Positions 51,957-53,914 of a stretch of 53,914 nt of DNA are shown here, piece by piece. Within the stretch, counting starts at the first letter, position 1, and every line of letters begins with the position of its first letter. Source of the DNA: Burkholderiales bacterium (GTDB lineage: Bacteria; Pseudomonadota; Gammaproteobacteria; Burkholderiales; JABEVD01); NCBI GenBank assembly GCA_019753155.1, contig JAIELG010000034.1, positions 1 through 53,914 on the forward strand, written 5' to 3'. A program made the position numbers and the translations under genes. The notes under the pieces are model-generated. The model ran no database searches. It had not been told where the DNA came from and saw only the letters and a program-made list of their open reading frames with translations.

Positions 51957-53513
51957 ATGCCTAATCCTTTATCTCTTGCCTCCATGGTCGCCCTGGCGGT
52001 TTTGGCGTCGGGCTGTGCCGCCGGCCCGGATTTCAAGCGTCCTGACGCTCCCAAAGCGGGCAGTTACACGCCGGAACCCTTACCCGGGAAGACGGCCTCT
52101 GCGCCGGTTCAGGCAGGAGACGCGCAGCGGTTCGATGCCGTGAAGGACATTCCTTTCGACTGGTGGACGCTTTTCCAGTCGCCCCGGATCAATTCCCTGA
52201 TCGAGCGCGCTTTCAAGGCCAACCCCGGCATCAAGTCCGCTCAGGCGGCATTGCGCCAGGCGCAGGAGTCTGTCATCGCCCAGAAAGGATTTTTCTATCC
52301 TACGGTCGGCGCAAACTTTTCGCCCTCCCGCACGAAATTATCCGGCAATACGGGCGGCAATTCTCCCGGTGCGCAGGGCAACGGCCACGTCATCCAGACT
52401 TATTCCAATCCGGGCGGCCCGGCCCCGTTCAACGGTCCTGTCTATTACAATTTCTATACCGCGCAATTGTCGGTGGGCTTCGTTCCGGATGTATTCGGCA
52501 TCAACGGCAGGCAGGTGGAATCGCTCGAAGCTCAGGCCAATGTGCAGAAATTTCAGCTTGAAGCGACGTATATCACGCTCGCTTCCAACGTCGTGGCGGC
52601 GGCATTGCAGGAAGCATCGCTTCGTGCGCAGATCGATGCGGCGAAAAAAATCGTCGACATCAATGGCGGGATGCTGGATATTCTCCGGGATCAGTTCAGG
52701 CTCGGCTATGTGACGGGCATTGACGTTGCGAACCAGGAGTCCGCATTCTTCCAGGCGAAACAATCCCTTGCTCCGCTCGAGAAGCAGCTCGAACAAACCC
52801 GCGACATGATACGGGCACTGGCAGGCAATTTGCCCAGCGAGGATGTCCAGGAAACGTTCGAACTGTCTTCACTGCGCCTGCCGGAGGAACTGCCGTTGAG
52901 TCTCCCATCGAAAATCGTCGAACAACGGCCGGATATCCGGGCAGCGGAAGAACAGTTGCATTATGCGAGCGCACAGGTCGGCGTCGCCATCGCCAACAGG
53001 TTGCCGCAGTTCTCGATTACCGGGGCATGGGGGGGCAATGCGGATACGCCATCCTGGATGTTCGGACCAGGCGGCGGATTCTTCAGTCTGATCGGAAATG
53101 TCAGCCAGACCATATTCGACGGGGGGACGTTGAAGGCCAGGGAAAAGGCATCGGATCAGGCATTGATTCAGGCTAAGGAACAATACCGGAGCACGGTTAT
53201 CACCGCTTTCCAGAACATTGCGGATACGCTTCATGCCATCCAGTCCGATGCCGATGCGCTGAAGGCTGCCGCCGCATCCGGGCAGGCAGCGAAAACCGCG
53301 CTCGATATCACGCGCAAGCAGTACGAATCGGGTTATGTGAATTACCAGACATTGCTCTCGGCGGATCTTGCCTACCAGCAGTCAGTGGTCAATCTCGTTC
53401 AGGCCCAAACCAACCGCTTCGGCGATACGGCGGCCCTCTATCAGGCTCTGGGAGGCGGGTGGTGGAATCGCGCGAATGCGCAAGCGGACAAGGTCACCTC
53501 TTCAAAGAAATAA
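51957..53513 (+). CDS. Outer-membrane efflux factor (NodT/OprM family lipoprotein)
   Basis: A 518-residue TolC-like lipoprotein. The lipobox is LASGC near residue 20, followed by AGPDFKRPDAPKAGSYTPE and two OEP repeats rich in Ala/Gln helices. It forms the outer-membrane channel for the CzcA-type pump, from which it is divergently transcribed. It may also serve the RND pump at 14677, which lacks one. Confidence 0.9.
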   Translation: MPNPLSLASMVALAVLASGCAAGPDFKRPDAPKAGSYTPEPLPGKTASAPVQAGDAQRFDAVKDIPFDWWTLFQSPRINSLIERAFKANPGIKSAQAALRQAQESVIAQKGFFYPTVGANFSPSRTKLSGNTGGNSPGAQGNGHVIQTYSNPGGPAPFNGPVYYNFYTAQLSVGFVPDVFGINGRQVESLEAQANVQKFQLEATYITLASNVVAAALQEASLRAQIDAAKKIVDINGGMLDILRDQFRLGYVTGIDVANQESAFFQAKQSLAPLEKQLEQTRDMIRALAGNLPSEDVQETFELSSLRLPEELPLSLPSKIVEQRPDIRAAEEQLHYASAQVGVAIANRLPQFSITGAWGGNADTPSWMFGPGGGFFSLIGNVSQTIFDGGTLKAREKASDQALIQAKEQYRSTVITAFQNIADTLHAIQSDADALKAAAASGQAAKTALDITRKQYESGYVNYQTLLSADLAYQQSVVNLVQAQTNRFGDTAALYQALGGGWWNRANAQADKVTSSKK

Positions 53514-53559
53514 CGCCATTGTCGTAGAGGTTTTCTGGTAAAGTTTGCCTACGCTGATT

Positions 53560-53740
53560 TTACCGGTATAGGCAAATTCGGCAGGCTCAGGGCAAGCTCC
53601 TTCGGCTGCGCTCAGGACAGGCCCCTTCGAATGCCTCCACTGTCATTTCGAGCCTGTCGAGAAATCCCAGGATCCCTCGAATTCCTCGGGATGACACCAC
53701 CGCTCCGTTCGGGACGATGGTGTTGGGCTTTGGCCCCGAT
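53560..53740. repeat. REP-like dispersed repeat fragments
   Basis: Several variants of the motif seen in proteobacterial REP elements are packed together: TTCGGCAGGCTCAGGGC (about 53578), GGCTGCGCTCAGGACAGGC (about 53604) and its inverse TTTCGAGCCTGTCGAGAAAT (about 53646). They sit in non-coding sequence after the efflux gene. I cannot show other copies from this window. Confidence 0.45.
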
Positions 53741-53763
53741 ATAGCGCAAGCGGGGTAGGCAGG

Positions 53764-53786
53764 GGTGACGCCCGGTGGGCGTCACC
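53764..53786. repeat. Perfect 10-bp hairpin
   Basis: GGTGACGCCC and its complement are separated by GGT. There is no T-run directly after it, so it is not a standard terminator. An imperfect dyad TGTcagaaaactttACA follows at 53797-53813. Confidence 0.5.
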
Positions 53787-53816
53787 TCGCAACAGGTGTC
53801 AGAAAACTTTACATTT

Positions 53817-53914
<98 letters not shown>

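Overview
The window looks like a chromosome segment of a betaproteobacterium, most likely in the Nitrosomonadales (a relative of Gallionella, Sideroxydans or Sulfuricella). This is inferred from gene order and protein style, not from a marker gene. The supporting blocks are gpmI-envC-ctpA-moeB, rhodanese-grxC-secB-gpsA, and yebC-ruvCAB-ybgC-tolQRAB-pal-cpoB-queE-queC-tRNA-Lys. Four clusters with a more specialised flavour sit among them: a multi-subunit 2-oxoacid:ferredoxin oxidoreductase, a siaABCD-type signalling operon, and two RND efflux systems.

Layout. 0.3-4.8 kb: a minus-strand operon for a four-subunit 2-oxoacid:ferredoxin oxidoreductase (porG-porA-porB plus a GltD-like iron-sulfur flavoprotein). 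4.8-7.8 kb: siaA-siaB-siaC-siaD, a phosphatase, kinase, phosphoprotein and diguanylate cyclase module. 7.9-13.2 kb: gpmI-envC-ctpA-hypothetical-moeB on the minus strand. 13.2-18.1 kb: an ArsR-family repressor whose two cysteines have the spacing of persulfide sensors, a promoter with a perfect dyad in it, an RND efflux pump and a DUF2892 membrane protein. 18.1-25.3 kb: housekeeping genes (O-oligosaccharyltransferase or O-antigen ligase, rhodanese, grxC, secB, gpsA, trmL, an AI-2E family transporter, cspA, pyrC).

25.3-33.2 kb is an accessory island inserted between pyrC and yebC. It holds a RelE/Phd-type toxin-antitoxin pair, a restriction-enzyme-like C-terminal scrap, a 1007-residue protein with an apparently intact alarmone (RelA/SpoT) synthetase domain, a mini GIY-YIG protein, an AlbA_2 (Schlafen-type) gene running into a frameshifted fic gene, a DUF5677 gene, a rearranged yhcG (DUF1016) pseudogene and a VapBC pair. 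The long RelA/SpoT protein and its neighbours are the best candidate for an undescribed (probably anti-phage) system.

33.3-42.9 kb is core: yebC, ruvCAB with a small unknown gene between ruvA and ruvB, the Tol-Pal operon, queE and queC. queC appears to start at CTG. Two tRNA-Lys genes (UUU and CUU anticodons) and a terminator follow. 43.1-45.2 kb is a second small accessory patch of decayed toxin-antitoxin genes: a killer gene with an in-frame amber codon, an intact antidote gene, and a HigA gene frameshifted at its 5' end. It also holds a 34-residue membrane protein and an unknown gene. 45.2-53.5 kb: a histidine kinase and LuxR-type response regulator transcribed divergently, then a CzcA/CusA-type RND pump with its adaptor, and a divergent outer-membrane factor with an 18-bp dyad in the shared promoter region. 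The last 400 bases hold no gene. They contain REP-like repeat debris, a perfect hairpin and a compound tetranucleotide repeat (TTGC then TGTC) that runs off the edge and probably ended the assembly.

All calls come from reading the translated sequence and the DNA by eye. No database search was run.
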